64,000 nt of DNA from Endocalyx cinctus (Eukaryota; Ascomycota; Sordariomycetes; Amphisphaeriales; Apiosporaceae). How positions within the stretch are numbered: the stretch's first letter is position 1; each line of letters begins with the position of its first letter. The translations under genes and the position numbers were made by a program. This document shows, piece after piece, positions 13,416 through 25,216 of this stretch. Below the pieces are notes generated by a model that saw nothing but the letters and a program-made list of their open reading frames with translations, searched no databases and was not told the DNA's origin. The DNA lies in assembly GCA_001600455.1 (NCBI GenBank), contig BCKC01000002.1, positions 3,734,171 to 3,798,170 on the forward strand, in the 5' to 3' direction.

Positions 13416-14121
13416 GAAATGAATTTTCATTTTTTTTTCCTCAGTGGAGAAACGAGATTATATACGATTTTGCATCTTCACTCGGTATATTATATTAATT
13501 GTATTTGGCGTATCAGAGTTTACGAGGAATATTTGTGGGCGTGGGTTTTATCTCCCAAGGCGTATATATCGGCGCGCTTTAACTTGTACGGAGTTTTATT
13601 CAATGCTTGAGAGAGGCATTTTGCTTGAGATTAAAGCCAGGAATCAGATGAGAATGGGTACATGAAGATGAGATATTGACGAATATCCAAAACAAAACAA
13701 AAAAATTAATGTATGGATGGATGTATGGATTAGAGAAAAAAAAAATACCCTCAAAAGTTTTTTACTAGAAAAAAGAAGGGGATATCGGAGACGTGGGTTG
13801 AGTTATTACTATCTAGCTTTATCCCTTTCGACGTTATTATTTCGGTACAGTTGATTGTTGAAGGGACATAGTTAACAGGATATGCCCAATCAAGCTTACA
13901 TTGACGTAAAATGATAGTGTACAATATTGTATTGTTGGATAGAGTGACACGAGTATATCCTTAAAGAAGCAATACCTATCCCACGTATCTGACCGATATC
14001 TATCCAAATCCACGTCCTCAGCTCCTACTACTACTGACTTCACGCCAACCTCTTCGCCTCAAATACCTATTCATGTATTATATTAGATATACAAATACAC
14101 CTCCAAAACCATCTCATCCCC
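13416..14121. other. Convergent intergenic spacer
   Basis: Lies between the 3' ends of a plus-strand and a minus-strand gene, so it should hold both terminators. AT-rich with A and T tracts (for example 13734-13746). No gene is seen. Confidence 0.6.
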
Positions 14122-15360
14122 TCACATCGTCTTCTTCTCCTCCTCCTTTTCCTCCCCCTCCGTAACCATCTCATCGCGCGCCCAATTCAGGACCAAAGCC
14201 ACGGCCGTCGGCCCCCCGATCAAGAACCAGAAAGCCGACTTCTTCAGCATCGAGCCGACCGTAGCGCCGCGCGCGGCGCGCAAGTACAAATAAGCGGACC
14301 AGACGATCATGGCGGTGCCGCCGACGTAAAAGTCGTAATGCAAGAAATGTTGGGCCAAAACCCCCAAATCTCCCGGCTGGTACGTATCCTTCGAGACGAC
14401 CGGCTCGGCGTGCGGCGCGTAAGGCACGAAGACGTCGCGAAAGGTCGCCTGCGTCCAGAGCGGCGCCATCTCGGGGTAGATGCGGACGAGAAACCCCCTG
14501 AGTCCGGCCGCGCCGGCGGGCAGGAGCGTCAGCGCGACGACGGGCGCGTGCGTCACGGCGCAGAGCGTCAGCGCGTACTCGTACACGCCGCGCACGCCGA
14601 CGAGGTAGGCGCGGCCGGGCGTCGTCGGGCGGTTCTCCTCGTCGGTCGGCGCGAGGCTGCCGAGGAAGAAGTAGCAGGCCGAATGCAGGAACTTGAGGGC
14701 GAGGACGGTCCACAAGGGGAACGGCTGCCAGAAGGCGAGCCAGTGGTAGTGCGTCGCGGCCGTCTGGGCGAACAGGTGGGGCATCGACATGATCACCGTC
14801 GGGACCACGTACGCCATGGTGACGGCCATGGGCAGCAGGGCCATGTCCCAGAGGTAGACGAATAAGGTCCGACGGGCGCCGTCGCCGTCGCCGTCGCGGA
14901 GGTTGGCGACGGGGCTCGTGAGGAGGTGCAGCGCTAAATAGAGAGGGACGACGAAGGTGAAGGACAGGTTCTGAAACAGTAGACCGGCGACGGCGGCGTA
15001 GCTGACGGCGCGTCCGCGGTTTCCGACGCGCAGGGATTCGAGCATCAGCAGGGTCCAGGCGCCGCCGAACTGGGCCATCGACCAGACGTAGAAGGTGGTC
15101 GGGGCCCAGCCGACCGCCGGGTCGCCCGTGTCGACGATGGCGGCGAAGAAGCCGACCAGGTTCACCAGCTGCTGGTCCACGGGCGCGTAGCCGGTGTACT
15201 CTTTTACGAAAGGGGCCGGGGCCCCGCGCATCTGCAGCGCAGGCTCCTCGCCCAGGGATCTGAGCACGTTGCCGAACCCGTTCTTCACCGTGCCTATCAC
15301 GGCCGCGTCGAAGCCGTAGATGGCCATGCCCACCAGCAAGGGGACGATGGCATATTTCAT
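14122..15360 (-). CDS. Multispanning membrane protein, single exon
   Basis: An uninterrupted 412-residue reading frame with ATG at 15360. It has about eight to nine hydrophobic helices, the first at the N-terminus (YAIVPLLVGMAIYGF), later ones around IVPLYLALHLL, VTMAYVVPTVIMSM, LALKFLHSACYFFLGSL and near the C-terminus (FWFLIGGPTAVALVLNWA), followed by an acidic/lysine tail. An N-terminal loop reads YTGYAPVDQQLVNLVGFF. The overall look recalls the fungal integral-membrane proteins found beside terpenoid and meroterpenoid genes, some of which are membrane cyclases, but I cannot assign it firmly and no prenyltransferase or PKS lies next to it. It is very GC-rich (many Ala/Gly/Arg codons ending in C or G) compared with BNI4 or YTA7. 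Function unknown. Confidence 0.75.
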   Translation of the reverse strand: MKYAIVPLLVGMAIYGFDAAVIGTVKNGFGNVLRSLGEEPALQMRGAPAPFVKEYTGYAPVDQQLVNLVGFFAAIVDTGDPAVGWAPTTFYVWSMAQFGGAWTLLMLESLRVGNRGRAVSYAAVAGLLFQNLSFTFVVPLYLALHLLTSPVANLRDGDGDGARRTLFVYLWDMALLPMAVTMAYVVPTVIMSMPHLFAQTAATHYHWLAFWQPFPLWTVLALKFLHSACYFFLGSLAPTDEENRPTTPGRAYLVGVRGVYEYALTLCAVTHAPVVALTLLPAGAAGLRGFLVRIYPEMAPLWTQATFRDVFVPYAPHAEPVVSKDTYQPGDLGVLAQHFLHYDFYVGGTAMIVWSAYLYLRAARGATVGSMLKKSAFWFLIGGPTAVALVLNWARDEMVTEGEEKEEEKKTM

Positions 15361-15981
15361 AGAGAATGACTTTTTTTTTTTTTTTTTTTGGTTTACGTGT
15401 TAGTGAATAAGGTCAAATCAATGGCTATTAAAATATTCCATATTTCCTTCTTCTCCGAACTAAGACGGATAGACGGAGAGATATGGATGAAAGAGTGCAT
15501 TAACTTACCATTTTAATTGATTTTCCACCGAATGAACGGGGAGAAGCAAGATAGGATATCAATTAAAGACTAAGGTATTATTGTAGGAAAAATGAACAAA
15601 TATATTAAGAAAAAAATACGAATAATAAGAAGCAATACTCGCCAATCGCAAGAATGATATAGTTTACAAGACACGATTAGAAGGGAAGAAAAAAAAATCT
15701 AAGGAGGAAAATAATTATCAAATCACCAACGTTAGATAAGAGAGGGACCCTTACCCTGCCAGCCTGCCCGCCTAGGGTTAGTCTTTGTCGTTACTGATTT
15801 TCAAGACCAACATCAGAGCCGAGGCTTGCTCTCTTTCGTCTTTTATCTACTATAGATGACAAATCATAAAACATCGACTGAAGAGATGGATAAATTCAGG
15901 GGAACGATTCTAAATATCTTGAAGATGCAGTAATTAACGGTTCCGGTAAATACACTTGTAGGTATACGGGGTATTGAAAAG

Positions 15982-16013
15982 ATAAAAATAAAAATAAAAA
16001 TAAAAATAAAAAA
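15982..16013. repeat. AAAAT pentanucleotide microsatellite
   Basis: About six consecutive AAAAT/ATAAA units, directly readable. Intergenic. Confidence 0.9.
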
Positions 16014-17757
16014 TAGCAGTCCGGTATATACTATGTTTAGGGCCNGGAACTTAACGTTAGAAGCAACGTTGACCGGCTAAAACCGTACCGTGCACCCTCT
16101 TCATAGCGCCCGGGAATCCGGTAAGGGTTATATTATATGACTACCGTAGCGGTTAAAGAATAATCAAATATAGAAATGAATGAATTGCAAGTTGTTGTAA
16201 GTTTATACCGATTGCGCCAAGGTGAACTTTATTAATACTTTGTCCCTAAGGACAGCTGAATAGTGCTTATAGTGGTTTACCAGGGACCCCCTAATAAAGC
16301 CTGGAATACTCGTATTACATACACTGGAGGACCCGAAGCTTCACTCCATGCTGTCGGATTCTACAGTACAGTACAACAAGATAAGTTGGTACATACATAT
16401 AAGCTGAAAGTTTGTGTATATATTTGGAACTTCAAAACTCTGATATTGCCATACTATGTACAGCGCTCATAATAGGGGATAAACTTGAAAGGATTGCAAT
16501 ATTTGAGTTAGTACATCGGTAATAGTGTCGGCTATTCTTTCAATCATAAAACTAAAATCAGTTGACCCCAAGGAATCACGATATTTCCGTGCTATCTTCG
16601 GAGCTTGAAAGCAAGTACGGAGTAAACAACCTAATCTAGTATTGATGTGTAGAAGGTGTACATAGTCAGATAGTGTAGCATGATCTTAGTTGGGGTCTAT
16701 CACACATTTGAGAGTGTTAGGCTGTCTTAGATCTGCCACCCTATAGATATCGTATGCAAGACTTGATACGCTATAGCAAAACGCAATATCTTCCTAAATA
16801 TAGGTACATAGATAAATACTTAAGAGAAGTCAATTTTCATACAGCGTAGGATTCCTAGGAGCTGATCGTATCAAACCCCTTCATTCATTTAATCGTGACA
16901 AAGTTAATAACGACAATAAAGCCCTATGTCGTCATCATAATCATCAACGCTGTCATTGTCTGCCTGTGCCAGCGTAGGAAGGAGGAAGCAAAAGGGTAAG
17001 ATTGCCGAACCATGTAGATCTTTGGTAGGGGTTAAGTTCATAAGCAAACCCCCCGCTTTATATGCCACGCCAGATTTTCACATCAACTTATCTTCAGGAA
17101 CAGGAATATGATCGATCTTACGCGATGAAGTCATCCGGATGAGTAGAGATTCCGTCAGCCTCAACTCTGTTGTGGCCTGTCAGGTTATTATTGTTAAAGT
17201 CTCACTCGAATCGATGAAATCTTGGTGGTAAAAATATGAATTCGTCGCCGAGCTACCTAAATACAGACTAAAAATATTACCAAGCCGACGCCATGAAATC
17301 ATAACTGTAATTTGTGTAGACGTTTAGCGGTATCTCCGTCTTCAGCATACCGGGGGTCTGTATACGAATGCCTATACGAATGGGCTGATTTAGTATTATC
17401 ACCACGTTGCTGATCCATTGGAGCTCGCACTTACATATCCCTAAAGTCTATTGGTAGTAGTATATGTAACATGCCAGGTTAGCAAGATGCACCCCTGGAA
17501 TATAAATTGTAGTATACATAGCGTACCTGTATACTATGTCTGCACCCGAGAATTAGATGTGGTAATGAAGAGGGGTTACTGTAGGGATCGGAAGCAAGCC
17601 ACCACTACGTTCCTATTTATGCCTTGCCAAAGAGGGAAGGCAGTTTTCATCGTTTGTCCCATGCATTGAGTATGCCCAATATCAAAGGATTGCATTTGAC
17701 CGAGCTTCTTCGAGATCAGCGCTTCCGGGGTGATGTGATGACACCGCGGGGAAAATG

Positions 17758-17765
17758 TATAAATA
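17758..17765 (+). promoter_or_regulatory. Probable TATA box of the NLP gene
   Basis: TATAAATA lies 118 bp upstream of the NLP start codon in otherwise AT-poor surroundings, a plausible spacing for a fungal core promoter with a short leader. Inferred from sequence only. Confidence 0.45.
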
Positions 17766-17882
17766 ATGAATACGCACCCAGGCTGTCCTGGGCTATCTAT
17801 GTTTGAAATATCAACGCGAAGTAGAATTCCCCCCGCACCACCCTCGAGCAGAATCGTTGCGTACTCATCATCTCCTTTGAAG

Positions 17883-18742
17883 ATGGCTTCTCTAAAGACA
17901 GCGGCCGTACTAGTTGCCGCTGCCATCCCACTCGTCAATGGCATACCAATCAAGGAGCTTTTCAACCTGGTAGCCCGTGATCCTCCCGCGGCATTGCCAG
18001 AGTTGGCCACTTCAATGGACAAGATGTACGCTTTCATTCCTAAAATCAACTTACCTCGCGACTAATGACTTTCAGGTTTCAACCCGCCATGGATTTCGAT
18101 ACCGACTCGTGCTACAACACGCCGGCGATCGGGCCCGACGGCACGATCAACCCGGGTCTCGACCACGAGAACACGGGCCTCTCGTCCGACTGCCACGACC
18201 TCTCGGACCTCGAGAACAACAACGTCTACTCGCGCGCGCGGTGCAACAACGGCTGGTGCGGGATCGTGTACGACTACTTCTTCGAGAAGGACGTCGCCAT
18301 CGCCGACATCCCCTTCGACCCGGGCCACCGGAACGACTGGGAGCACATCATCGTCTGGGTCCAGGACGGCGAGGCCCGGTACGTCTCGGCCTCGCAGCAC
18401 GGCGACTACGAGACCAAGGCCGCCGCCGACGTCCGCTGGGACGGGACCCACCCCAAGATGGTCTACCACAAGGACGGCCTCAGCACCCACGATTTTCGCT
18501 TCGCGAACGAGGACGACGACGCGATCGAGAACGCTACGGGCGAGTGGTTTTTCGGCGCTCTCGTGTCGTGGAACGGATTCCCGAGCACCGATCTAAGGGA
18601 CGAACTGTCGTCGTACGACTTCGGGAGCGCAAACTTTGCTCTTAAGGATTCGAGTTTTCCGGGACAACTCGAGAATGGTCGGAAGGATTACATCACTGGG
18701 TTTGATAGCAACGTGGATGATGGCTCACCTGGAGATCCTTGA
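17883..18742 (+). CDS. NPP1/NLP-family secreted protein (necrosis-inducing type)
   Basis: Two exons, 17883-18025 and 18076-18742, joined in phase 2 over a 50-bp intron with a CTAAT branch point; 269 residues. Residues 1-20 are a signal peptide (hydrophobic, ending ...PLVNG). NLP hallmarks follow: DTDSCYNTPAI near residue 57, FEKDVA and DIPFDPGHR near 117-133, then WEHIIVWV, the family's acidic-cavity region. Four cysteines (60, 87, 104, 109) fall in the N-terminal half. Family members are secreted and in plants can bind sphingolipid headgroups and permeabilise membranes; many fungal homologues are not cytolytic. Here the family heptapeptide at residues 131-137 has Asn at position 134 where the second histidine normally stands, a metal-site/activity position, so cytolytic activity is doubtful. 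Exon 2 is markedly GC-rich. It is likely a plant-interaction effector or a non-toxic relative. Confidence 0.92.
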
Positions 18743-20412
18743 ATTCAAACAGACAAAAGTTGGCTTTACGTATGTGTGTGTATATATATATAGGTTTCTC
18801 TACGGAGTACATGCAATGATAACGATGTCACAATAAGCATATTAAAATGTTTGTCCTCATTAGTCCCGCTACCGCACTTTGACCTCTACGGTAGCAGGGT
18901 GGATTGGACCGGCTGTCTAGGCCTTTGGTTCTTTCTCCCACTTTGAACGATAATAAAAGAAGTTGACGCTCCTGCGCATTGAAGAGTCGCGAGAGGTAGG
19001 CAATTTGTGGGTTGGTTACATGTCATCACAAGAAATGAATCAGAGGGATGGGCACTTGACCATTCCATCGCTTACGGAGATTGGAAAGAGAAAATGAAGA
19101 AGATAGATAGATACCCGGACCCTATAATCAGTCATCCGTACATCAGAAATGAATACGAGATGAATAGAAAAGATTCGTGATATAGACGTGATTTACCGTA
19201 TGAGTATACGTTTATTTCATATCTTAATGAGCTTTCAATTGGGTGATCGTGGAGGATAAATTTTGTATGAGGAATGAAAGAGAAAAATCTGAACTTTTTT
19301 TTTTCCAGTGAAAATTTCTTTTAGAGGCCGTGGGTAATGTGACTAAGCCTATTTAAGAAATAAGTAAATAGTTTAGAATCACGTGATCGTGTCGCTGCGA
19401 AAATTTTACTTATTTAATAAAATCCACAGAGCCCACGATTGTCTTAGTTTTCTTTTTTTTCTCTCACACACACGGAAAACGAGTTGGAAAACGGTTGGTT
19501 GGGCTATCGCTCGATCAATCGGGATTCAATAAGTTTTCCTTTGCACGATTAAATCAACCGATCTCTATTCGCCAACTTGTTGTCGGTCATATTTGCGTGC
19601 TAGAGTGACCCCGTGAATACCATCTATTGTGATGCTTGCTTTACCCTATCATGTGTCACGGCTTTTGATGTTACTCATACATTTATTTGTCTCAATTGTT
19701 TCTTAATCGAATATATCCCATGGAGGATATCTAATTATACCTAGTATTGGCGTATATGAATGTAAAACAGAGTGGAAAGAAATCTGGCATGTATTAGACG
19801 TCAACGCACTCTGTTCTACCTATTGCTACCTACGAGGCATCCAAATACCGTGAATACTTAAAATTAGCTGCTGCAATACAATACTTTCGCAACATTGAGT
19901 TAAACCAATGTTTCAACCCGAGTTCACTCTGATCAAAGAGTTGAGCATCTAGATAATGGATTATATTCTATATTTGTATCATTTATAATTGGCGATCTGA
20001 AAACAGACTCATAGACCCAGTCACCAGTCAGGCAATTCTGCAGATAGATCCTTGTGAATGTGACGAGCTCAAAAGATAAGTAGATAGGAGCAACTAAAAT
20101 AATTCTATGCCGCGGGGGCCCCTTTATTCCGATTTCCGACGATGGGGGTTCTTTGGGTTGATGTATATCCCCCCATAATTAGTTTTATGGGATGTGGGAT
20201 GTGGGATGTTTTAATGCAAGTTTTTTGATCCCCAACCTCGTGCTACGCTACTAGTGTGACTCTCTCCCGCTCTCCCTCTCTCCCCTTATCAATATTCAAA
20301 TATATACAATACAAACTCGGTCAAATACCCTTTCCGCGAAAAAATAGAATAGAATAGAATAAAAACGGCAACTAAGGCGGAAAAAAAAAATTAGACCAGA
20401 ACAAAAGAAACA
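18743..20412. other. Intergenic, AT-rich
   Basis: No gene seen. Contains a short (TGGGATG)3 direct repeat near 20192-20212 and an AATAG run at about 20345-20361 just before the next start codon. The CT-rich stretch at 20262-20287 is typical of a fungal core promoter for that gene. Confidence 0.55.
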
Positions 20413-21084
20413 ATGGGAATTATCCGAACGGCGCTAGTCACGGGCATGTACGGCCTCACGACGGGCGTGGCCGGCGTCGGCGCCGGCATGGCGTACCTGG
20501 CCTCGAGCACGCACATCCGGGACCTGGCCAAGGACGACGACATGTTCCGGTCCAAGATGTACTGGCGGTACAACCCCAAGGGGAACCCGGCCCTGCAGGA
20601 CGACTGCGTCAAGCGCCTGCCGCTGCGGAAGGTCCGCCCGGACCTGCGAAACGACGAGGAGAAGCTCACGCTCGAGTTCGTCCGGGGCGTTTGGGGTCGA
20701 TGGGGTGCGTAAGAGAAAACAATTATGTCTTTTATGACTTTTCTTATTTTCATAATTTCAACTTGTCTCGGAACGGAAAAGAGAGGGGGGGGGACCGTAT
20801 CTATCCCGGTCCCCAATTATTCGAGGGGGGGGGGGGGGGGGGGGGGTTTATTCATTGTCCGCTTCACGTGAACGAAAACCTCTCGCTAACAATATCCTCG
20901 AAAACAAAACAGGTTACTGGCCCCATAGTAAATTTCAAGAGAAATACGACCAGCCGCCCAAGGAAGCGGAAACCAACATATGGGATATATCCGAGCTCAA
21001 GAAGTCCACCTTCCCTACCGGTCAGAGGATCTCGAACCACTTCGAAGTGGTATCTAACAATCCGGGGGAGATTGTCAGTAAGTC

Positions 21085-21124
<40 letters not shown>

Positions 21125-21435
21125 CTCGTTCTCTTCTTCTTCTTCTTCTTCTTCTTCTTCTCCCCTTTTCTAAATTATCAAAAAAAAAAAAAGTCCGCGC
21201 CGGTGGTTCCCCCCTAGAACGCGGCCTCCGCAACAGCGACGGGCTCATCTTCTTCAGCGCCAAGATCGACAAGGAGAAAGACGAGGCCGTCTTCAGCCTC
21301 AAGTCGGCACTGTTCAGCAGCAAGCCCGACTACGAGAAGGGTGCGCCGCACACGATCCCGTCCCACATCTGCTTCCTGCACCGCTGGTACGTCAGGATCC
21401 TGGTCCAGAGCGGCGTCGGCAACGTCAAGGCTTAA
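20413..21435 (+). CDS. Small membrane-anchored protein of unknown function
   Basis: Three exons: 20413-20704, 20913-21077 and 21218-21435. Phases agree; 224 residues. The N-terminus is a hydrophobic, Gly/Ala-rich segment (ALVTGMYGLTTGVAGVGAGMAYLA), likely one membrane helix or a mitochondrial-type anchor. A charged soluble part follows (DDDMFRSKMYW, KLPLRKVRPDL, then a Trp/His/Tyr-rich middle around GYWPHSKFQEKY). The last exon has a SAKIDKEKDEAVFSLKSALF stretch and ends CFLHRWYVRILVQSGVGNVKA. I do not recognise the family. Both introns are unusual for simple repeats: intron 1 has a 22-base G run, intron 2 a CT run, a CTT run and an A12 tract. Exons are GC-rich. Confidence 0.8.
20825..20846 (+). 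repeat. 22-base G homopolymer in an intron
   Basis: G22 directly readable inside intron 1 of the small membrane protein gene; a second, shorter G run precedes it near 20785. Such a run can form a G-quadruplex and is prone to length variation and sequencing error. Confidence 0.85.
21088..21161 (+). repeat. CT and CTT microsatellites in an intron
   Basis: About 17 TC units (21088-21121) followed by about 10 CTT units (21131-21161), forming the polypyrimidine tract of intron 2 upstream of an A12 tract and the acceptor. Confidence 0.9.
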
Positions 21436-21756
21436 TGGAGGACTCACGTGAATTTATTCTCTCGAGCGCTTCAATTGGAAAGTGACGAGTTAAAAAGAAA
21501 GAAGAAAGAAAAAAAAAGAAAAGAACGCGCGAGGGAGTATTACGACCTGAATGATTACGTGACGAGAACGCGGCTAGAGTTGATGGTAAACGGGACAAGA
21601 CGTTAAAGTGCGGATGTATATAAAACTTGAGATGAAATTTTGCTCATCGGAAAAACGAATTGCCAATAGAAGATTTGTTGTACAAAAACAGAAAGATTTA
21701 GCTTTTGATTGAGTTTTCTCTATGCCCTATTAACCCTTTTTTTATATTCATCTATA
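21436..21756. other. Convergent intergenic spacer
   Basis: A 320-bp spacer between two convergent genes, AT-rich, with no coding signal. It presumably holds the 3' UTRs and polyadenylation signals of both. Confidence 0.6.
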
Positions 21757-23740
21757 TCATCCACAAACCAGGGAATCATCCGACGTCTTGGCATCTATAG
21801 GGGGTTCCTTCACGCCCTCCTTCTTATCTGAAGGTGGCAATTCTTCCTCAACTTTACCGCTGGTCATCTCGGTTTCTGCTTTTTGGTGATTATTTTCTCC
21901 ATTGGCAGATGTGGAAGGGGTGGCGGCGGCAACAGCTTCTTCTCTCTTACTTTTTTCTTTCTTAGACAGGGTCAGGCTTCCCTTCGCGAATGCTTCCTTT
22001 GGCAGTGGCCTCACAATCGGCTGCGCCACCCACCAGGGCTTCTTGCATTTTTTTACCGTAGCCACGGAGCTCTCCGCATCATTTTCATCTTCCTCTGCTC
22101 GCTCTGCTTTTAATTCCTGGGACTCCTTACCGTTCTCCTCGTCCTTCGACTCCGTCGTCGAGGCAGGTTTAGCAATCGGTACGTGATTGAGATATTCGAC
22201 GATGCTCTGACCATCCGTCTTCTCGTACTCGATCAGGCCGCCGGCAATCCTGCGCTCCACCAAGTCTAGGACGTTCTCTAAGCTGGCTATATCGGCCGGA
22301 TGACTCTTGGCGAGCACGTCCCGGATGTCGGTGTGTAGGGAGACGAAGTGGCGGAGGAGGTGGAAAAGATGCGGACGAACGGCGGCGGTATTCGGGGAAT
22401 TGGATCTCTCCATCCTCTTTTTTCCGGACTTTTGGTCCGTTCTCCTTTTCTTCCTAGCCGGTCCCTCCTCTTCTGATCCTTCTTCACGCTGCTCTTCGTT
22501 CTCGACCAACCAGCTCTCGTCATCCCCCACGACGAACAGCGGACGTCGCGCGGGCGGGTCCTGTCGGTGCACGTATTTGTGCAGGATGTCGAGGTAGCGC
22601 CTAAAAATGGCGTCGATTCTCCAGCCTCCCTTCCCGTCTCGGCCGCGCCAGTACTCACGACCTTCTTGGCCGACGGGCGGGGCCGTCGCAAACAAAGCCG
22701 GGTCGCTCAAGTTCCCTTCAGCGCTCATGACAGCATCGGCGCCAGTCGCCTGAAGACAGGCCTCGAGGTCGCCGTTTTGCAAAATGTTTCCATTGGCGAA
22801 GATAACGGTGTCTTTTGGCAGGTTTTCTCGCAGGTATCGTAAATATTCCCAGTCGGCTACACCCGTAAGATGTCCCTTCTGCTCCCTGCGCCGGCCGTGG
22901 ACGGTGATGATAGATGCGCCGGCGGCTAGGACGTTCTTGGCGTAGGCAAGGGTATCCTCCTTCGTCTCGAGGATACGAATCTTGGCTGTGACGGGGATGG
23001 GAAGATTTTGGTGCAGATTGTTGATCAGTTTGTAGATCAAGTCCTGATCTTCTTGCAGAAAGGCGCCGTAACGACCCTTTCGCGCTATACCCTGCGGGCA
23101 GCCCAGATTCAAATCGATAGCGTCGCAGTACGGGACCACGTGCAGTGCAGCATTTAGCAGATGTGCAGGATCGTTCGCGCAGAATTGCACGAAGAGGGGT
23201 CGGTCGAACGCGGGGTTACCATCGAGGAAAGGAGTTTTCGACTGCTGGACTTCGTTTTCGGCTTTGTTGGAGGTCGAGGGGGAAGTGGCTTGAAAATGCG
23301 ATTCCCTGAACTTTTCCGCTTCCGCAAACAAACGTGCGTGAAACATAGGAGTGTAGGCTAATACTTTGGCATTTTCAACTGGGGAAAGGAAAGATCGCGT
23401 AAGCATTCTCCACGCCTACAAATGAGAAGATCTAGTCAGTCCACCCCCCATCTTCCTTATAAGAGTAACACTCTCGTCTTGAAAAAAGAAGAAGAAGCAA
23501 AAAAGAGTCATATAAACATACAAACTCGGATTGGTCAACCATAGGTGCAACCACATATTTCGGGCTCCCGATACTCTCGTAGAATGCCCTACCATGTAAT
23601 TTCGGCTTTGTCGTCATAGGCGTGCCATTTCTGGCAGCCTGGGCTTCCATCAAGGTCGAGGTCTCTGTTGAGGTCATGGTATAATAACATCGTCTGAGTG
23701 TAGATGGAGCAGTCTGACGCCAGCGAATGAACGACCTCAT
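21757..23740 (-). CDS. DUS1: tRNA-dihydrouridine synthase 1 (Dus1)
   Basis: Two exons, complement of 23740-23522 and 23415-21757, phase 0, 625 residues. The flavoenzyme reduces uridine to dihydrouridine in the tRNA D-loop (U16/U17 for the Dus1 class) using FMN and NAD(P)H. Family signs: YVVAPMVDQSE at about residues 62-72, where the FMN-binding TIM barrel begins; QFCANDP; AIDLNLGCPQG with the catalytic Cys near residue 179; ITVHGRRREQKG; and VIFANGNI, a phosphate-binding loop near the barrel end. The barrel is followed by a long, low-complexity Lys/Glu-rich C-terminal extension with short conserved patches (KPWWVAQPIVRP), as in other fungal Dus1 proteins. The N-terminal 25 residues are Arg/Ser/Thr-rich and could be a mitochondrial presequence if the first ATG (23740) is used; a second ATG (MTSTETS) could give a cytosolic form. 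Housekeeping gene. Confidence 0.93.
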
Positions 23741-25216
23741 TAAAGAGCCTCGCGCTCTAGGGTAAATTGAAATTTGAGGAATTATAAACCTATAAAGATC
23801 TCAATATTATATTAGTGTTATATACCCAATGTATTGTAGTAGATTTCCGATTCATTGAACAGCCAAGACATAGCTACATAAAAATATATCTAGTCTCTAT
23901 CTTATTCTAGAAGAATGCTTTTTTTTTTTTTGGTCTCCCCACGTACTTTGATAGCCTTGCATAGAAGTACACTATACAGCACTATACTCATAACCCCACG
24001 CTAAAACAGTTGTGGATAGTGGATGACCCTAAGCGTCAAGTGTACTAAAACCCAGCTAGAATACTTACGCATACAGCAGTCCACACAGTATATAGCGTAT
24101 TTTATAGGAGCTATAGTGAATATATTAAGTATGGGGACTGGGTGACAAGTCCTACGAGTGACATCGTAACATCGCTGCGCCTCTTCGAGTACATAGCACA
24201 TCTCGTATTCACTCCCCACCAGCTCAATGCACGCTGGTACACGCACTTAATAATGCTAGTATAGGTGTTTGACAATCCAAAGGTGAAGGAATCACTGTAT
24301 CATTCTAGAATCACTTCATTGTGAATATGAACATCCAACGTATATTTCTCTCTCTCCCTTTAATATATTTTCTAGGTATAATGAAAAATAGATTGAGACT
24401 AAGGAAAAAGAAATGATGCCGCTTGCTATGGTAATTATTCACTTTGACCCACTCGAAATATTGCTGAAATCTTCAACTAAAAGTACATATTGTATCATGT
24501 ATGTATGTGTATCCCCAGAGTAGAAGTTATAACAGAGAAGTATCATGCCATAAATTCACTATTCCTTATGCCCTGAATCTTTGAATCTTTGAACTTAGTC
24601 TTCTCTCCCCGAGCGTCTAGAAGTATGTAATGCATACATACACCTATGCTCGCTTCCAAAATTGTGTCCTGTATTGCTAACATTTGCATTTAGGTCCACA
24701 TAGAATTAGATAGACAAAGAGATCATATCCTTGCCTTTTTGTCTCTTTAATTAATTTCAACCTCAGCTTTAGAGCAATCCCCAGAAAACTTGATCAACCT
24801 CATTAAAATCCACCTATTAAAGTATCGGTATAAGCTTGTGTATGGTGTTCGTACCACTGCGACACTTGGGTGAAGTGTAAGCATTGATAGCCTCTATGGA
24901 TGCGCAAAGTCGAGAATCGAGTAGTTGCTAATATTTTTTTATTGGTCCATGATTGTCGTCGTGGTCGGGAACCCTTTTCAATAAAAGGAGATAGGAAAGG
25001 AACAAAAAGAGAGACGAATAGATGATCGTAATAAAAAAAAAAATAAAGAAAAAAAAGTAGAGAACGCCGTGACACCTTACTATGCTGACCTTGTGCAACG
25101 CCATTTTGACTGTGGAAGCCGAATACATGATGAGTGCAGGTCTATGGCCTCGAATCGCAAATAGAATAAATCCCACCCCTCAAACTTTCCCTTACGTGAG
25201 GGAGCACCATGTCGCA
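23741..25216. other. Intergenic, AT-rich
   Basis: Between the DUS1 start and the BNI4 stop. No coding signal; a few T tracts and short poly-A runs. It must hold the DUS1 promoter (left) and the BNI4 terminator (right). Confidence 0.55.

Larger units (their letters stand above)
15361..17882. other. Intergenic, AT-rich, one ambiguous base
   Basis: No gene seen. Contains a poly-A/T tract just upstream of the preceding gene's start (15370-15390, its promoter side), an AAAAT pentanucleotide run (about 15982-16013) and a single undetermined base N at 16045. The right end is the promoter of the NLP gene. Confidence 0.6.

Noticed and set aside
18062..18645. Long antisense and shifted frames over the NLP exon
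   Set aside because: Produced by the very high GC of the true coding frame; no start context and Arg/Val-biased composition.
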